In this document: positions 62,334 to 64,000 of the stretch, piece after piece | Layout: each line of letters starts with the position of its first letter | How positions within the stretch are numbered: position 1 is the stretch's first letter | Assembly: GCF_001940225.2 (NCBI RefSeq) | Contig: NZ_CP135164.1 | Span: 3,286,001 to 3,350,000 of the forward strand | Length of the DNA: 64,000 nucleotides | Reading direction: 5' to 3' | DNA from: Roseburia sp. 499 | Lineage (GTDB): Bacteria > Bacillota > Clostridia > Lachnospirales > Lachnospiraceae | Translations under genes and position numbers: made by a program | Notes under the pieces: model-generated | Database searches by the model: none | Seen by the model: the letters and a program-made list of their open reading frames with translations, nothing else | Told to the model about the DNA's origin: nothing

Positions 62334-63266
62334 ATGATTCCCTGGGCGCTCATATTTCTCTTTGCATTTCTCTTTATGTTTATTGTTCATAAGAGATTTG
62401 TTGAGAACAATGTCTGGGGAAAACTTGTAAAGAAATATAAGGATAATGTGGATGCAAAGGTGTTATCGGAAGCCGAGTTCGTAACGAGATTTGGTGCCAT
62501 TGAGAATAATTCCCTTTTGTATAAGCTTGATCGAATGATGCTTGTCAGTGGTATTAAGAACAGATTTAAGTTTGCAAATGGCGAAACGTTCTTAGGAGCG
62601 CTGATTCTAGCTGCGATTGCAGGTTTCTTTGAGGGGACGATTCTCTTTCAAAATGGATTGGTTGGTATCTTTTTAGCTTGTGCCCAGGCAGTAGTTCTTT
62701 ATGGAATTGTCATGGCACTTGCAGGAAAGACTTACAACCAGATTGAGGATAACACAGCGATTTTTATATCCATCTTATCTAATCATGCAAAGGGTAGCAG
62801 TGATATCGTAACAATCTTTCAGAATACGATTCCGTCTCTATCTGGTCCACTTAAGCGAATTGCAGAGAAGTTTGTGATGGACGCAGAAGCAACGGGAAAT
62901 GTAGATATTGCTTTTGATTATATGAAAGAGTCGGTAGACAACAGACAGTTGCAGACCATCATTGTAAACCTAAAAAACTGTATGCATTATCAGGCAAATT
63001 ATGAAGAGGTGTTAGCTCAGATGATGAGCCAGGTGGCAGCAGGATTATCAGCGCGAGAAGACAGAAAGAATATTCTGTTTTCCATGAAGATGACACTTGT
63101 TGTTATCAGTATCATGGCGGTAGTTATCGTTCTTATTATTGGAGCGGGTCTTGATATTGATGTAGCAGGAAGTTTGACAGGAACAATTGTAGGACAGATT
63201 TTACTTCTGATTACTGGCCTTTTATATCTGATGGTCGGTATCAAGATGTTTAAGACAGACAAGTAA
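62334..63266 (+). CDS. TadB-like inner-membrane pilus assembly protein
   Basis: The 310-aa protein has four or five hydrophobic segments (residues about 3-18, 90-108, 110-135, and two at the C-terminus, KMTLVVISIMAVVIVLIIGA and GQILLLITGLLYLMVG). The T2SF core lies between them (VMDAEATGNVDIAFDYMKE, YEEVLAQM). This is the TadB layout. ATG 62334 has GGAGGT 10 bases upstream; ATG 62310 is possible. It overlaps no other gene and is followed by the TadC-like gene. Confidence 0.75.
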   Translation: MIPWALIFLFAFLFMFIVHKRFVENNVWGKLVKKYKDNVDAKVLSEAEFVTRFGAIENNSLLYKLDRMMLVSGIKNRFKFANGETFLGALILAAIAGFFEGTILFQNGLVGIFLACAQAVVLYGIVMALAGKTYNQIEDNTAIFISILSNHAKGSSDIVTIFQNTIPSLSGPLKRIAEKFVMDAEATGNVDIAFDYMKESVDNRQLQTIIVNLKNCMHYQANYEEVLAQMMSQVAAGLSAREDRKNILFSMKMTLVVISIMAVVIVLIIGAGLDIDVAGSLTGTIVGQILLLITGLLYLMVGIKMFKTDK

Positions 63267-63283
63267 GAAAGGAGGACGATGGA

Positions 63284-64000
63284 TTGATTAAGATTTTATA
63301 TGCATTATTGTTTATCATTGCATTTTCTCTTGCCCAGGGCATTGTATATCTCATCAGAGGTACAACCCCAGCAAAGGAAGCAAAGAAGACAATCAATAAG
63401 GTGAAGAGTTCATCTGTATTAACAAGGTTTGTCGCTGAGAAGCAGATTGAGCTTAAGAAGATGGGAGCCGGAGTTCTCCTTAAAGATCAGATGACAGTAA
63501 GTCAGTGGTACATGTTTAAAGCTTTAATGGCAGCAGCATTTGGAATGATTACATTCTTTATCATAAGTGGAGTTATGAATTCAGCTGTTGGTAAACCATT
63601 AACAGTTGTGGCAGGAGTACTTGGCTGGTTCTTCTTAGATGTGATTTTAAGATTACAGAACAAGTCATCTAATGACGAGATGATGCCTGACATCATGGAA
63701 ATGAGTAGATCCGTGCTCTATGGAAAACGGGGCGGTCAGTACATTGCAGATGCACTTAAGGATTCTGTAATCGTAGTTGAGAATAAGCGTCTTAAGACAG
63801 CGCTTATGAAGCTTCGAAGTGAGCTTGATTCTGGAAGATCCTTAGATAGCTGTCTTTATGAGCTTGAGATGAGCTTTTCCAATGGTGAGATTAGTTCGTT
63901 CTGTACTGTCATTAAGTCCTTGCAGTCAACAGGTCAGGTAGATGAAGCGCTTCGTACACTAGAAAGTAACATTGAAAGAGAGCAGGTCAGTGTAAATAAG
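63284..64000 (+). CDS. TadC-like inner-membrane protein (partial, runs off the window)
   Basis: An open frame of 239 codons from TTG 63284 continues past 64000. The start is set by GGAGG (63271-63275) at 8-nt spacing; ATG 63279 in front would stop at once. The protein has an N-terminal helix (LYALLFIIAFSLAQGIVYL) and two segments near residues 80-120. A T2SF-like cytoplasmic part follows (DIMEMSRSVLYGKRGGQY, LRSELDSGRSLD, SLQSTGQVDEAL). With TadB just upstream, it is the expected TadC partner. Confidence 0.75.
   Translation, partial: MIKILYALLFIIAFSLAQGIVYLIRGTTPAKEAKKTINKVKSSSVLTRFVAEKQIELKKMGAGVLLKDQMTVSQWYMFKALMAAAFGMITFFIISGVMNSAVGKPLTVVAGVLGWFFLDVILRLQNKSSNDEMMPDIMEMSRSVLYGKRGGQYIADALKDSVIVVENKRLKTALMKLRSELDSGRSLDSCLYELEMSFSNGEISSFCTVIKSLQSTGQVDEALRTLESNIEREQVSVNK

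Overview
The window looks like the chromosome of a low-GC Gram-positive gut anaerobe, most likely a Lachnospiraceae relative (inference). The basis is strong AGGAGG ribosome-binding sites, A/T-rich codon use, a SleB-like hydrolase, and the compact gene run argF, birA, small ORF, coaX, dusB, ORF, greA, lysS. No rRNA, tRNA or CRISPR array was seen.

Region 1 (1-19444) is chromosomal backbone. It opens with the tail of pgi. A MerR-type regulator follows, with a trmO-like gene behind a textbook MerR-type promoter (19-bp spacer with an internal dyad), then murG. A vancomycin-resistance-type cluster on the minus strand encodes VanH, a VanA-type D-Ala-D-Lac ligase and VanX. It has no vanRS neighbours, and an IS110-family element sits between the ligase and vanX. 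That element carries a structured non-coding leader that could be a bridge RNA. A chemotaxis receptor, a SleB-like wall hydrolase, NfeD and SPFH membrane proteins and the argF-to-lysS block complete the backbone.

Region 2 (about 19445 to beyond 64000) is an integrative/conjugative element that begins directly after lysS; its other end and its integrase are outside the window. It starts with a plasmid-like maintenance module: ParA, ParB and a RepA_N-like initiator whose gene contains nine 17-bp iterons, a probable replication origin inside the coding sequence. A defence island follows. It has a ribbon-helix-helix protein, a HaeIII-like cytosine methyltransferase fused to a HaeIII-like endonuclease, an ASCH protein, an unassigned 302-aa protein, and a complete Qat anti-phage operon (qatABCD). 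A 545-bp structured intergenic region separates the defence island from the transfer genes.

The transfer region (32571-64000) holds a MobC-like protein, RadC, an ArdC-like antirestriction protein, two tandem SpoVG proteins and a MOBP-type relaxase. These are interleaved with type IV secretion parts (VirB4, VirD4, VirB2/VirB6-like proteins and an NlpC/P60 hydrolase) and a Tad-pilus-like set (two TadA-type ATPases, a prepilin peptidase, TadB, TadC, a pilin-like peptide and a lipoprotein). A secreted surface-protein gene is split by a 1730-bp IS1380-family insertion with an intact 5-bp target duplication; removing it restores the frame exactly. Six copies of a 33-bp intergenic repeat precede successive transfer gene groups and look like a shared control signal. 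Three copies of a near-perfect 15-bp palindrome are candidate ParB sites.

The most unusual features are the mixed Tad/T4SS conjugation machine with its six-copy upstream element, the in-gene iteron origin, the fused HaeIII-type enzyme beside a Qat system, and the IS110-split vanHAX-type cluster.
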